Of a stretch of 64,000 nucleotides of DNA, positions 11,082 to 20,429 are shown piece after piece. The position numbers and the translations under genes are program-made. Each line of letters begins with the position of its first letter. Positions within the stretch are counted from its first letter, which is position 1. The stretch is from Marinomonas piezotolerans. GTDB taxonomy: Bacteria; Pseudomonadota; Gammaproteobacteria; Pseudomonadales; Marinomonadaceae. Location of the stretch: the NCBI RefSeq assembly GCF_003362755.1, contig NZ_QKRA01000002.1, positions 682,001 through 746,000 of the forward strand. The letters run 5' to 3'. The notes beneath the pieces were generated by a model. The model was given only the letters and a program-made list of their open reading frames with translations. It did no database searches and was not told the origin of the DNA.

Positions 11082-13425
11082 TTTAACGGACGTAACACCG
11101 ACAAATACGGCATCAAAAAACAGCGCTCGCAAGCACGAAAGTGCGCCTAAGCATGTGGCCGGTGAAGCAACCTATGTTGATGACATCATCGAACCGCGTG
11201 GCACTCTTTATGGGGCGGTGGGGTTCAGCTCAATTGCTAAAGGTAAGATTACAGCGCTGGATTTGAGTGAGGTGCGAGCCAGTGAAGGGGTAGTAGATGT
11301 GCTCGAAGTGGATGATATCCCCGGGCATATTGATATTGCCGCGGTGTTTGACGGCGATCCGCTGTTAACAAAGGATGACATCAAGTATCAGGGGCAGCCT
11401 ATTTTCGTTGTCGCTGCAACGACAGAGCTGCAAGCACGCCGTGCAGTACGTAAAGCCAAGATCGACTATCAAGAGATGGAACCGCTGCTGAATGTCACAC
11501 AAGCGCTTGAGCGTGAGCAATTTGTCCGACCTTCACATTACATGAAACGGGGTCATTATGATGAAGCCATGGCGCAAGCTGATTACCGCTTACAGGCGCA
11601 GCAACATGTTGGCGGACAAGAGCATTTTTATCTAGAGGGCCAAGTGGCCTTGGTCGTACCAATGGAAGATCAAGGCATGTTGGTATACAGCTCAACGCAG
11701 CACCCAAGTGAGGTTCAGAAACTGGTTGCTGAAGTGCTTAATGTCCCATTTAACCGTATCACCGTAGACATGCGACGCATGGGTGGTGGTTTTGGAGGGA
11801 AAGAAAGCCAGGCTGCTGCATGGGCATGTATGGCGGCATTGCTGGTATTGAAAACAGGGCGCGCCGTGAAAGTGCGTTTGCCTCGCAGCGATGATATGAC
11901 CATGACGGGCAAGCGCCACCCATTCTATAACACCTATGATATCGGCTTTGACGAAAACGGCCTGATTCAAGCTGCTGATATTATGGTGGCAGGCGATTGT
12001 GGTCATTCTGCGGATCTATCCGATGCCATCGTTGATCGAGCCATGTTTCATGCAGACAACGCTTACTATTTGCCGAATGTCACCATCGCAGGACATCGTT
12101 GTATGACCAATACCGTGTCGCATACGGCGTTTCGAGGTTTCGGCGGGCCGCAAGGGATGATGATCATTGAACGGGCGATGGATGACATTGCGCGGGCGGT
12201 TGGATGTGATCCGTTGGATGTGCGCAAACGCAATCTATACGGGGGTGTTGGGCGCGACACGACGCCTTATCATCAGCAGGTAGAGCACAACCTTCTTCCC
12301 GAGCTGATTGAGCAGCTAGAGACAAGCAGTGACTACTGGCAACGACGAGCGGACATCACTCAATGGAACCAAACCAGTCGTGTCCTGAAGCGCGGTTTGG
12401 CGCTGACGCCCGTTAAATTTGGTATCTCATTTACTCTGCAACACCTCAATCAAGCGGGCGCGCTGATTCATATCTACACCGATGGCAGTATTCAAGTGAA
12501 CCACGGTGGTACCGAAATGGGTCAAGGCTTACATACCAAGATTATTCAGATCGTGGCGCAAGCTTTGTCGTTAAACCCTGACGATATTCAAATAACCGCC
12601 ACCCGTACGGATAAAGTCCCCAATACCTCACCAACCGCAGCGTCCAGTGGTACAGATTTGAATGGTCAAGCGGCGAAAAATGCAGCATTGATATTAAAAC
12701 AGCGTATCTGTGAGTGCATAGCCGAGCACAAAGGCTGTGAGATTGAGACAGTTCGCTTTGAGGATGGGCAAGTCCGATGGCGCGAGCAGGATCAAGAGGA
12801 GAGTATGAGTTTTGCTCAAGCTGCACAATTTGCCTATGTGAATCGAGTCTCTCTGTCCGCTACGGGATACTACAAGACACCCAAAATTTGGTACGACCGC
12901 AATGCGGCAAAAGGGCGACCGTTTTTCTACTTTGCAAACGGAGCGGCGGTGTCAGAAGTGATTGTCGATACCTTGACTGGCGAATACCGTGTCGTTGCGG
13001 TCGATATTCTGCACGATGTCGGACGCAGCTTAAATCCTGCAGTGGATCTAGGTCAGATTGAAGGTGGTTTTATTCAAGGAATGGGCTGGCTGACCACGGA
13101 AGAACTCAAGTGGAATGATAAGGGCGTGCTGACCAGCAATGGCCCCGCGACCTATAAGATTCCCGCAATCAGCGATACACCTCCGCGTTTTAAGGTCAGC
13201 TTGTTTGAGCGTGATAACGATGAAGAAACCGTTTATCACTCTAAAGCAGTGGGAGAACCCCCTTTTATGCTGGCGATTTCGGTTTGGTCGGCATTGCGGG
13301 ATGCCGTGTCTAGCCTCTCGGATTACACCATTAGCCCTTCGTTAGATTCCCCGGCCACGCCAGAGCGAGTGTTGGATGCGGTGATGGCGACTCGGGATCA
13401 ATTACGACAAGGTGAAACCTTATGA
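11074..13425 (+). CDS. xdhB: Xanthine dehydrogenase, molybdopterin-binding subunit
   Basis: The large catalytic subunit (783 residues from the chosen start), which binds molybdenum cofactor and hydroxylates the purine ring. The start at 11074 is preferred because GGAGG lies 9 nt upstream, and ATGCGTAA gives an 8-bp overlap with xdhA. The longer frame from 11050 has no such site. Family motifs include GQEHFYLEGQVAL, RRMGGGFGGKESQ, AFRGFGGPQGM and GGTEMGQGLHTK. A late active-site segment near VGEPPFMLA contains the conserved catalytic Glu region. XdhC is encoded next with a 4-bp overlap. Confidence 0.95.
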   Translation: MRNLTDVTPTNTASKNSARKHESAPKHVAGEATYVDDIIEPRGTLYGAVGFSSIAKGKITALDLSEVRASEGVVDVLEVDDIPGHIDIAAVFDGDPLLTKDDIKYQGQPIFVVAATTELQARRAVRKAKIDYQEMEPLLNVTQALEREQFVRPSHYMKRGHYDEAMAQADYRLQAQQHVGGQEHFYLEGQVALVVPMEDQGMLVYSSTQHPSEVQKLVAEVLNVPFNRITVDMRRMGGGFGGKESQAAAWACMAALLVLKTGRAVKVRLPRSDDMTMTGKRHPFYNTYDIGFDENGLIQAADIMVAGDCGHSADLSDAIVDRAMFHADNAYYLPNVTIAGHRCMTNTVSHTAFRGFGGPQGMMIIERAMDDIARAVGCDPLDVRKRNLYGGVGRDTTPYHQQVEHNLLPELIEQLETSSDYWQRRADITQWNQTSRVLKRGLALTPVKFGISFTLQHLNQAGALIHIYTDGSIQVNHGGTEMGQGLHTKIIQIVAQALSLNPDDIQITATRTDKVPNTSPTAASSGTDLNGQAAKNAALILKQRICECIAEHKGCEIETVRFEDGQVRWREQDQEESMSFAQAAQFAYVNRVSLSATGYYKTPKIWYDRNAAKGRPFFYFANGAAVSEVIVDTLTGEYRVVAVDILHDVGRSLNPAVDLGQIEGGFIQGMGWLTTEELKWNDKGVLTSNGPATYKIPAISDTPPRFKVSLFERDNDEETVYHSKAVGEPPFMLAISVWSALRDAVSSLSDYTISPSLDSPATPERVLDAVMATRDQLRQGETL

Positions 13426-14285
13426 CACGTTGGGGCGAAATGATTGCGCAGTTGCAACGTACCTCTGAGGCATACGTGTTGGTAACTGTCATCGGGACAC
13501 GTGGCTCTACCCCGCGTGAGACGGGTAGCAAAATGGTGGTCACGGCAGAGAACAGCTACGACACCATCGGCGGTGGTCATTTGGAATTTAAAGCCATTGC
13601 CCGAGCTAGGGAGTTGCTATTGGGTCACAGTGATTCACAAACGTTGGAACAATACCCCTTAGGCGCAACCCTAGGCCAGTGTTGCGGTGGCGAAGTGTCT
13701 GTGTTGTTTGAGTATTTCGCGGCGGTTGGTAAGTCTGTTCTTGTGTTTGGGGCGGGCCATGTCGCGAAGGCGTTGGTGCCTCTACTTGCAGAACTACCGT
13801 TGCGTGTTACTTGGATTGACAGTCGCGCCGAGCAATTTCCAGAAACGATACCGGTCAATGTGGAAAAGCGTCTGGTTGATGATCCAGTAGCTGAAGTGGA
13901 TAGCGCTGAAGCCGGAGTGTATGTGCTCATCCTAACCCACAATCATCAGTTGGATTATGAGTTAACCGAAGCCGCATTGAAGCGCGGCGATACTGCTTTT
14001 GTGGGGGTCATTGGCTCTGACACTAAGGCTCGGCGTTTTCGCCAGAGATTAGCGTATCGTCAGTTTGATCAAGCGCTGATCGAGCAGATGACCTGTCCAG
14101 TTGGATTACCTGAAATACAAGGCAAACAACCGATGGAAGTGGCGGTGTCGATTGCGGGTCAGCTGATTGCGCTGTATCAAGCCGATCGACCGGCGCAAGG
14201 AAAGACAAATGGTATTGATTGGCGAACATTGAAAGAGACGTTCGCCATGGAGTCTGATCATGTTGAAAAGGCTTCCAACAAATAA
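13422..14285 (+). CDS. xdhC: Xanthine dehydrogenase accessory protein XdhC
   Basis: XdhC-family factor, 287 residues, that binds molybdenum cofactor, promotes its sulfuration and delivers it to XdhB. The N-terminal XdhC/CoxI domain shows GTRGSTPRETGSKMVV and LGQCCGGEVSVLFE, with a paired cysteine motif. The C-terminal Rossmann-like domain shows VFGAGHVAKALVPLL and a later GVIGSDTKARRF. The ATG overlaps the xdhB stop (ATGA), so translation is coupled. Its 3' end overlaps the convergent LysR gene by 28 bp, leaving no room for a terminator. No guanine deaminase or purine transporter is adjacent. Confidence 0.93.
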   Translation: MTRWGEMIAQLQRTSEAYVLVTVIGTRGSTPRETGSKMVVTAENSYDTIGGGHLEFKAIARARELLLGHSDSQTLEQYPLGATLGQCCGGEVSVLFEYFAAVGKSVLVFGAGHVAKALVPLLAELPLRVTWIDSRAEQFPETIPVNVEKRLVDDPVAEVDSAEAGVYVLILTHNHQLDYELTEAALKRGDTAFVGVIGSDTKARRFRQRLAYRQFDQALIEQMTCPVGLPEIQGKQPMEVAVSIAGQLIALYQADRPAQGKTNGIDWRTLKETFAMESDHVEKASNK

Positions 14286-15151
14286 TCAATTAATGCTTTC
14301 ACACGGGCATTTGGGTGTCGTGCTTTGGGATACACCAAATGCGCGGTAGACTCCGCAAGCTTCCATTGCGGGAGTACTTGAATAAGTCTGCCTTCTTGTA
14401 GGTCTTGTTCGACGTAATAACTGGGTTGGCGAGTAATTCCGACACCTTTTAGCGCGAATTGTCGGCTAACGTGCCCATTATTGCATTGAAATGACGCTTG
14501 AATGGGGATATCTAAGACTTTCTTGTCATTGTCCTGTGGATAAAATGACCACTTTTTCACACTGCCATTGATTAATGTGTGGTTGTAGAGATCTTTCGGG
14601 TGGTCAAGCTTTGGGGCGTGGCGCAGATAATCTGAGCTGGCCACCAAGTAGTTCTGATAATGTGTTAACGGGCGTCCGACTAAAGAAGAGTCTTCAAGTT
14701 TCCCCATACGTACGACGACGTCAAATTTCGCTTCGATTACGTCTTCACGAACACTCGAAAAATCCAACTCAATTCGAATCTTAGGGTGCTTACGCATGAA
14801 AGTAGCCAGTTTGGGCGCTAAGATCTGTTCGCCGAAGAGCCCACCCACTGAGTTAATTCGGATTAACCCAGTCAAATTGGTGTGCATCTCTTGAGTGTTT
14901 TCAATCGCATAATGTAACTGGTCGATGCCCTGGCGGCACTGCTGATAAAACGACTCCCCAGCGCTCGTCAATGACACAACGCGTGTAGAGCGATGAAATA
15001 GCTGCACTCCAACATTCTGTTCTAGCTGCCGGATAATCTGAGACATGCGTGCTCTTGAAAGCCCCATTTGCTCAGCGGCCAATGTAAAGCTGGATAGCTC
15101 GGCAACCAACAAGAATTCAGAAATGCCAGACGGCAAGGCGGTGCGGTTCAT
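14258..15151 (-). CDS. LysR-family transcriptional regulator (PecT/CrgA-like)
   Basis: A 297-residue LysR regulator. An N-terminal winged helix-turn-helix spans about residues 10-65 (SSFTLAAEQMGLSRARMSQI). The C-terminal effector-binding domain begins around residue 90 (GLIRINSVGGLFGEQILAP). It is divergent from an aldo/keto reductase gene 117 bp away, the normal arrangement for a LysR regulator and its target. It also converges on and overlaps xdhC, so xdh control is less likely. The effector is unknown. Confidence 0.9.
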   Translation of the reverse strand: MNRTALPSGISEFLLVAELSSFTLAAEQMGLSRARMSQIIRQLEQNVGVQLFHRSTRVVSLTSAGESFYQQCRQGIDQLHYAIENTQEMHTNLTGLIRINSVGGLFGEQILAPKLATFMRKHPKIRIELDFSSVREDVIEAKFDVVVRMGKLEDSSLVGRPLTHYQNYLVASSDYLRHAPKLDHPKDLYNHTLINGSVKKWSFYPQDNDKKVLDIPIQASFQCNNGHVSRQFALKGVGITRQPSYYVEQDLQEGRLIQVLPQWKLAESTAHLVYPKARHPNARVKALIDYLLEAFST

Positions 15152-15268
15152 TGTTAAGTATTTCTAGTCAATAGGTTTAATGTATCGGTAATGATAGACA
15201 ATAGGGCTTTTATTACACTGAGTCCATGATTGAGTTTTCGCAAACATAAACGATTAGGTGACAAAGCA

Positions 15269-16249
15269 ATGAACTATCGTACATTAGGTAAAACCAATTT
15301 TCAGGTATCCGAAATAGGGCTGGGTTGCTGGCAATTAGGGAACGATTTCGGACCTGTGGAAGACAGTACTGCCCGAGAGATCTTGCATACCGCTGCAACC
15401 CATGGCGTAACTTTTTTTGATACCGCAGATGTGTACGGTGGTGGCCTATCGGAAGAGCGCATTGGTCAGTGGCGCAAGAGTTTGTCAGAACCCCCTTACA
15501 TCGCAACCAAAGTTGGCCGTGATGCGGCTTTATACCCAGATGGTTACAGCAAAGACGGTATTCGAAAAAGTCTGCAAGCTTCAGCAAAAAGACTCGGCGT
15601 AGACGTGATCGATTTAGCGCAACTGCATTGTGTACCGAGGGAGGTGCTATTTGCTGGAGATATATTGGCGTGGATGGAAGACCTGCAACAAGAAGGCTTA
15701 ATTCGTCATTTTGGTGCCAGTGTCGAGATGATCGATGAAGCCCTGTTTGCGGCAGAACACCCAAAGCTGGCAACTCTACAGGTGCTGTTTAATATGTTTC
15801 GACAGGATGCCATCCAGTCACTCTTTCCGGTCGCGGAACACAATAACGTCGGCATCATTGTTCGTTTGCCGTTAGCGAGTGGACTGTTGAGTGGCAAGAT
15901 GACCCAACAGCATCAGTTCGATGCGAATGATCATCGCTATTACAACCGTGACGGGGCGGCGTTCCATGTGGGGGAAACCTTTAATGGTATCCCTTATGAA
16001 ACAGGGGTGGCATTGGCAGACGAAGTCAAAGCGTTATTGCCTGAAGGGCAACAGCTAGTCGATGTGGCGCTGCGCTGGATTCTTGACCAGCCTCAGGTAT
16101 CCAGTGTCATAGCAGGCGCTACCAAAGAGTCACAAATTTTACGAAATACCCAAGCGTCTGGGTTGCCTTCGTTGAGCCCTGAGTTGCATCAAACGCTAGC
16201 GGATTTCTATGTTAAAAACGTTCGCCAACATATTCGTGGCGGCATTTAG
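15269..16249 (+). CDS. Aldo/keto reductase
   Basis: An NADPH-dependent aldo/keto reductase of 326 residues. The start at 15269 is preferred because AGGTG lies 8 nt upstream and the product then begins MNYRTLGKTNFQVSEIGLG as is usual. A longer frame starts at 15230. The catalytic tetrad is visible: Asp and Tyr in FFDTADVYGGG, Lys in IATKVG, and His in AQLHCV. The C-terminal cofactor loop includes SVIAGATKESQI. The substrate cannot be told from sequence. It is divergent from a LysR gene that probably controls it. Confidence 0.9.
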   Translation: MNYRTLGKTNFQVSEIGLGCWQLGNDFGPVEDSTAREILHTAATHGVTFFDTADVYGGGLSEERIGQWRKSLSEPPYIATKVGRDAALYPDGYSKDGIRKSLQASAKRLGVDVIDLAQLHCVPREVLFAGDILAWMEDLQQEGLIRHFGASVEMIDEALFAAEHPKLATLQVLFNMFRQDAIQSLFPVAEHNNVGIIVRLPLASGLLSGKMTQQHQFDANDHRYYNRDGAAFHVGETFNGIPYETGVALADEVKALLPEGQQLVDVALRWILDQPQVSSVIAGATKESQILRNTQASGLPSLSPELHQTLADFYVKNVRQHIRGGI

Positions 16250-16256
16250 ACGCGTT

Positions 16257-16293
16257 GCCATCACGCTCAATCAAAGAGGCGTGATGGCTTGTT
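16257..16293 (+). terminator. Terminator after aldo/keto reductase
   Basis: A perfect 10-bp stem, GCCATCACGC (16257-16266) with GCGTGATGGC (16279-16288), encloses a 12-nt loop and is followed by TTGTTT. It lies in the 48-bp gap between convergent genes. The T tract favours the plus strand. Confidence 0.75.
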
Positions 16294-16297
16294 TGAT

Positions 16298-18697
16298 CTA
16301 CGCGTAAAAGCGAGTGATGTCATCCTCCTGCCAAACAAAGACGTACAACCACTCATTATGAATTAAGTGTTGAAGTACTTCATGCTTGGCGACAATCTCT
16401 GCAATCGTATGCTCTGCAGCACGAATATAGACATTTAGCCGCTGTGGAGTATGCATCCAGCGTTCTCCATCGTAGATAGATTGTGTGGCTAAACCGATGC
16501 GTAAATCTCCACCATTCCCTTCGAATAAACCGATATGATCGCCAACGGCATTATGGAGTACCTTATTGCCACTGCCGAACTTAAAGTTATCCGTGGTCGA
16601 AAGGTTGTACTGCATGTTGATCCAATGAGTCACAAGCATGGGAGCCGTGAGCAAACGTTCTAAAATGCTGCCTTCTGGGTCGTTTTCATATTGATAATCA
16701 TGTAAAAAAGCGCGGCCTTCTAGATCGATACCACGGGTCAGCGCCCGCGGTGCAATGATAAAGGCGTTGTTGTCGGCTAGTCCCCATTCTGGGCGAGTTT
16801 GCGACCAATCGTTGGCGCGCTGCTGGTAGGCAAGATCGCGTTCGTTACGATCCATGTTCATCAGCTTTGGATCAACGTCAAAGGCGCGTTCTTGTTGTGT
16901 TATATAGGTGGCTTGTTGCAACCAGTCTTGGACTGCTGTTTGTTCTGGGGGGATATAGCAGGTGACATGATCAGTAATGGTGTTATGCAGTGCAGGCACA
17001 AATTGCGTTTGGTTAGGGATGTTGTAACCCAGAGGGATGAGCGCTTTGCGTACTTTGTCATCGTTTAACAGCTGTGCTAAGACCCGAACATTGACCTCTC
17101 CAGTTTGGCCGCCACATGCGCCACATTCTAAGCCCGCGCTCTGCAAGTTATTACAGCTTCTACTGCCGTGTCCAACTAGCATAACGGTCGGTGCAAAATG
17201 CGGTAATCCCATCACATCCAAGATGCCTTTGGCGAGTTGCGCTTGATCTTCTACGGTTAATGCACTGCCATCACGAATCAATGTCCATTGTGTCGTGGGC
17301 GGATTTACGCTCGCGGGTCGCAGAGACTGTTCTTTTGAGACGGCATTCAGGCAGGTCTTTTTAAACATTTTAAATGCATACCACCAACCCATGGATTCCA
17401 CCATCGAGAAGGTAGCGGCTGCGGTATTGCCCCAACGATGCCAGCTTACATGACGTGCTGCTTCATCAAGTTGTGCCTCGTTTGTTTGCTGTTCAAACAC
17501 TTGGATCGAAGGGGCAAGTAAGCCTGGTAATTGAGGGCGTGTGCTTTGGGTGCCTGCTTGCTTGTATTCAATTGGCAAGCCAAAGAAGCCAGCGAAGCCA
17601 TATGTTTCGATGTCTGCGTCTTGTTGTTCTAGAGCGCGACGGTAGACTTCTGAGCGTACATCGATGCAGAAAATGGCTTGCAGCCTTGGTGCCGACGCCG
17701 CTTTTTCGGGTTGAGCTAAGAGCTTTTTCTCAAGTTTGGATTGTTCGCTCAGCTCCAGTGCTCGAGCCCATATGGCCTGTGGAATCAAGGCAGATTTATG
17801 GTGCTCTACCAGTGATGGCAGCGCTTGAACTTGATGCGCAAAGCGCTGTGCTAGCACTTCGTGTTCTTGGATGTAATGCTTGCGCATATAGCGCCAAATG
17901 ACCCATTCCCAAGCAAGTTTAATGGCCAGTAGTGCCAGTAGGTCTGAATCATCTTGCTCGGCTTTTTGCGCTTCGAAGCGGCGATAGGCGAGATACGCCC
18001 CCCAGCCATTAATATCCAATAGCAGTGCCTGAGCGTAAACAGCAAGCGTACTGTCGGATAGCTGCATGTCATTCGCAACAAGAGATATGAGGTCAAGATG
18101 ATTATCTGGTAACTCGTTAAACTCGTGATGCAAACCGTCTTCAGACATAATGATGCTAAGCCCACGGTCCATACGCGTGACCTGTAACCAGTGTTGGTAG
18201 AGGTTAAGCGAATGGCCGCGATACTGATGCTGAAGCATAGGGCGTTGCTTTTGGTAGTGGGCGGCGCAAAATTGGCTAATCTGATGCGTAATTTCATCGT
18301 GCCAAGACATACGAGTTTCAGGCCGCGATTGATCTGCCCAGTCAGCAATATTGCGCCAGCTATCTGGACGAGCGATAGGGGTTGTTAAATAGGTGATTAG
18401 ATCATCGCCTTGCTGAGCCACTTGATATTCGCTCGCTGCTTGGTGAATCGCGTTATCACTAATCAACCCCTTTTGATACCAACCATAGTAGGTGTTTTGA
18501 TCCATATAGCAGTGCGCGCCAGCGAGCAGTGATACATCGGCTGCGACTTGATCGAAATGATGATGGATGCGCTGCCACAAAGGATTGACGGCAATCATTT
18601 GGTCTAACGGCCAGTTGGGAGCGATGCTGTTGATTGCCAGAGCTAGCGCTTGATGCTGATTGTCCGAAAGAGGCTGTGTTGCAATGACACTTTCCAT
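16298..18697 (-). CDS. dabA: DabA, inorganic-carbon accumulation subunit (DUF2309)
   Basis: A 799-residue DUF2309 protein. In characterised DAB systems, DabA is a beta-carbonic-anhydrase-like zinc protein at the inner face of the membrane. It pairs with DabB to hydrate CO2 to bicarbonate, driven by the ion gradient. The expected zinc/active-site set is present: Cys344 and Asp346 (IFCIDVRSEV), His510 (VGHGSRSCNN) and Cys525 (LECGACGGQ). The C-X-D and His-to-Cys (15-residue) spacings equal those of the founding DabA. The gene starts one base after the dabB stop. No carboxysome or Rubisco genes are seen, so bicarbonate supply to heterotrophic carboxylases is a reasonable inference. Confidence 0.93.
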   Translation of the reverse strand: MESVIATQPLSDNQHQALALAINSIAPNWPLDQMIAVNPLWQRIHHHFDQVAADVSLLAGAHCYMDQNTYYGWYQKGLISDNAIHQAASEYQVAQQGDDLITYLTTPIARPDSWRNIADWADQSRPETRMSWHDEITHQISQFCAAHYQKQRPMLQHQYRGHSLNLYQHWLQVTRMDRGLSIIMSEDGLHHEFNELPDNHLDLISLVANDMQLSDSTLAVYAQALLLDINGWGAYLAYRRFEAQKAEQDDSDLLALLAIKLAWEWVIWRYMRKHYIQEHEVLAQRFAHQVQALPSLVEHHKSALIPQAIWARALELSEQSKLEKKLLAQPEKAASAPRLQAIFCIDVRSEVYRRALEQQDADIETYGFAGFFGLPIEYKQAGTQSTRPQLPGLLAPSIQVFEQQTNEAQLDEAARHVSWHRWGNTAAATFSMVESMGWWYAFKMFKKTCLNAVSKEQSLRPASVNPPTTQWTLIRDGSALTVEDQAQLAKGILDVMGLPHFAPTVMLVGHGSRSCNNLQSAGLECGACGGQTGEVNVRVLAQLLNDDKVRKALIPLGYNIPNQTQFVPALHNTITDHVTCYIPPEQTAVQDWLQQATYITQQERAFDVDPKLMNMDRNERDLAYQQRANDWSQTRPEWGLADNNAFIIAPRALTRGIDLEGRAFLHDYQYENDPEGSILERLLTAPMLVTHWINMQYNLSTTDNFKFGSGNKVLHNAVGDHIGLFEGNGGDLRIGLATQSIYDGERWMHTPQRLNVYIRAAEHTIAEIVAKHEVLQHLIHNEWLYVFVWQEDDITRFYA

Positions 18698-18698
18698 A

Positions 18699-20288
18699 TT
18701 ACTTCTTCCACCGTTTAGTTAAAGTTGGCAAGCTGAATGCGCGACGTTGATGCTTGGCTTTGGAGCGCGCCGGTAAGTTGACGGGCCACGTCTTGAGTGT
18801 GATTTTGGTAAACCATTCGTCCAAATAAAACCCTGCAAACAAAGCAGTAGAGAACCGTCTTACCCAACCCAAGTGAGCGTAATAACGTAAACAGATCGCT
18901 AAACTAACCAGTGCAACAAACAACATGCAGGCCCATATATCTGGAGCGCTGTAGGCAGCCACAGTATGAAACGCCGCATCGCCTTCCAATGAGTTTTCTA
19001 GTAGCCAAGCGATCAGGGTTTTCAATCCGCCATACAGCACAGCCAAACCTACGCTGGTGGCCGCTAACCGGAAAATACTATAGGGGCGTGGAATGCTGCG
19101 CCCTTGCGCCACTAAGATGATCAGGGCAAAGCCGAATAGCCACCATGGACTCATAGGGCCTTCGTATCCCCATAGCCAAATGGACACGGTTACAGCGATA
19201 GCACTAAATAGGATGGCAATGAGCCAAGCCGTTGCACTAGGCGTTTCGTCGGGGGCGAGTTTACGCTGTAAAAAGTCCTCCACTGCACTACTTGAGTTTA
19301 AGAATGCATGCGCTTTATAGACAGAGTGAGCGAGTAGATGTAACACAGCGAGTTCGTAGAGACCCAATGCGCATTCCAGCAACATAAGACCCATTTGTGC
19401 GCTGGTAGACCAAGCAAGCCTCACTTTGACACTGATACGCGTGGTCATAATCAAGGCACTGAGAACGGTCGTTAGTCCCGCTACAATCAGCAGTAACCAA
19501 ATAGCGATAGGGCTCAAGTGTAGTAATGGGTAAAAGGTCAGAACTAAAAAGCCTCCAAGGTTAATGATGCCGGCATGCAGTAACGCACTGACAGGTGTGG
19601 GAGCCTCGACGACTTGCATTAGCCAGCCATGTACTGGCAATTGTGCACATTTCATGAGCGCCGCGACGGCTATGAGTACTGCTGCGGTTTGCTCTTGCCA
19701 TGTAAGCGGTTCACCCATTTGAGTCATAATAGTGGTGATGTACCAGCTGTCATGGGCTTGTGCGAGTAAGTAAAAAGCTGAGAGAAGCGATATTTCTGCG
19801 GTGCGCGCTAAGATGAACTTTTTATGGGCAGCAATGATGGCGCGTGGACGATCAGGATAATAAGTCAGTAAAAAGTGTAACCCTAAGCTAATGCCTACCC
19901 AGCCGGCCCAAAAAGCCAAAAGATGATTACTGGTGAGAGTTAACGTGACCGCACTTAACGTCAGCATGAGCCAACGGTAATAACGCGCAACTCGCTTCGA
20001 ACCCTGCATATAGTGCTGCGAGAACTGCACTAAAATCCAAGCCATAAAGACGACTAAAATCAGCATTAAGGCCGTGAGCATCGTGCCGTTGACGGGCGCC
20101 TCTTGCGCCAAACTGTAACGACTTGGGGCATAGAATGACCAAGATATAAGGCTCATGAGCAAAACAATCGGTGCTAAACGAGCGCCGAATAAAGCGATTT
20201 GAGCAGAATGGCCACGCCACCTTTTGATGTCACATGCGATGCCGGTCAAAGCAAATACAATGGGCAGTAAAAATGTGAAGAAAGTCAT
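18699..20288 (-). CDS. dabB: DabB, NuoL/MrpA-like cation channel partner of DabA
   Basis: A 529-residue polytopic membrane protein of the proton-conducting NADH dehydrogenase/Mrp antiporter family. About 13-14 hydrophobic segments are visible. The central family signature appears as AALMKCAQLPVHGWLMQVVEAPTPVSALLHA (given in part: QLPVHGWLMQVVEAPTPVSA), and a conserved Lys sits in a membrane helix. In DAB systems this subunit couples ion flow to DabA. It is the first gene of a two-gene operon with dabA, divergent from a LysR regulator. The adjacent dabA supports DabB over a respiratory complex I or Mrp subunit. Confidence 0.92.
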   Translation of the reverse strand: MTFFTFLLPIVFALTGIACDIKRWRGHSAQIALFGARLAPIVLLMSLISWSFYAPSRYSLAQEAPVNGTMLTALMLILVVFMAWILVQFSQHYMQGSKRVARYYRWLMLTLSAVTLTLTSNHLLAFWAGWVGISLGLHFLLTYYPDRPRAIIAAHKKFILARTAEISLLSAFYLLAQAHDSWYITTIMTQMGEPLTWQEQTAAVLIAVAALMKCAQLPVHGWLMQVVEAPTPVSALLHAGIINLGGFLVLTFYPLLHLSPIAIWLLLIVAGLTTVLSALIMTTRISVKVRLAWSTSAQMGLMLLECALGLYELAVLHLLAHSVYKAHAFLNSSSAVEDFLQRKLAPDETPSATAWLIAILFSAIAVTVSIWLWGYEGPMSPWWLFGFALIILVAQGRSIPRPYSIFRLAATSVGLAVLYGGLKTLIAWLLENSLEGDAAFHTVAAYSAPDIWACMLFVALVSLAICLRYYAHLGWVRRFSTALFAGFYLDEWFTKITLKTWPVNLPARSKAKHQRRAFSLPTLTKRWKK

Positions 20289-20366
20289 GGTGAATCACGG
20301 TCGTCCTGTTATGTCAGTGGGTGCAGTATGAGTGATCCTAAAAGTTAATAAAAATACATATATTTT

Positions 20367-20396
20367 AACCAATCGTTCTTTTTTGGTTATGATTGG
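20367..20396. promoter_or_regulatory. Inverted repeat in dabB/LysR divergent promoter region
   Basis: AACCAATC (20367-20374) and GATTGGgTT (from 20391) form an imperfect dyad with a 16-nt centre in the 141-bp gap between dabB and the LysR gene. LysR regulators usually bind such dyads between divergent genes. The sequence TGGTTATGATTGG nearby is also AT-rich and could be part of a promoter. Operator function is inferred. Confidence 0.4.
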
Positions 20397-20429
20397 GTTC
20401 GTACTGAGCTGCCAGCAATAGGAAGACGT

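Noticed and set aside
17851..18348. 165-codon frame inside dabA on the same strand, and a 148-codon frame opposite (17455-17901)
   Set aside because: Both lie wholly within dabA, whose frame has full family motifs. Neither product resembles a protein family.
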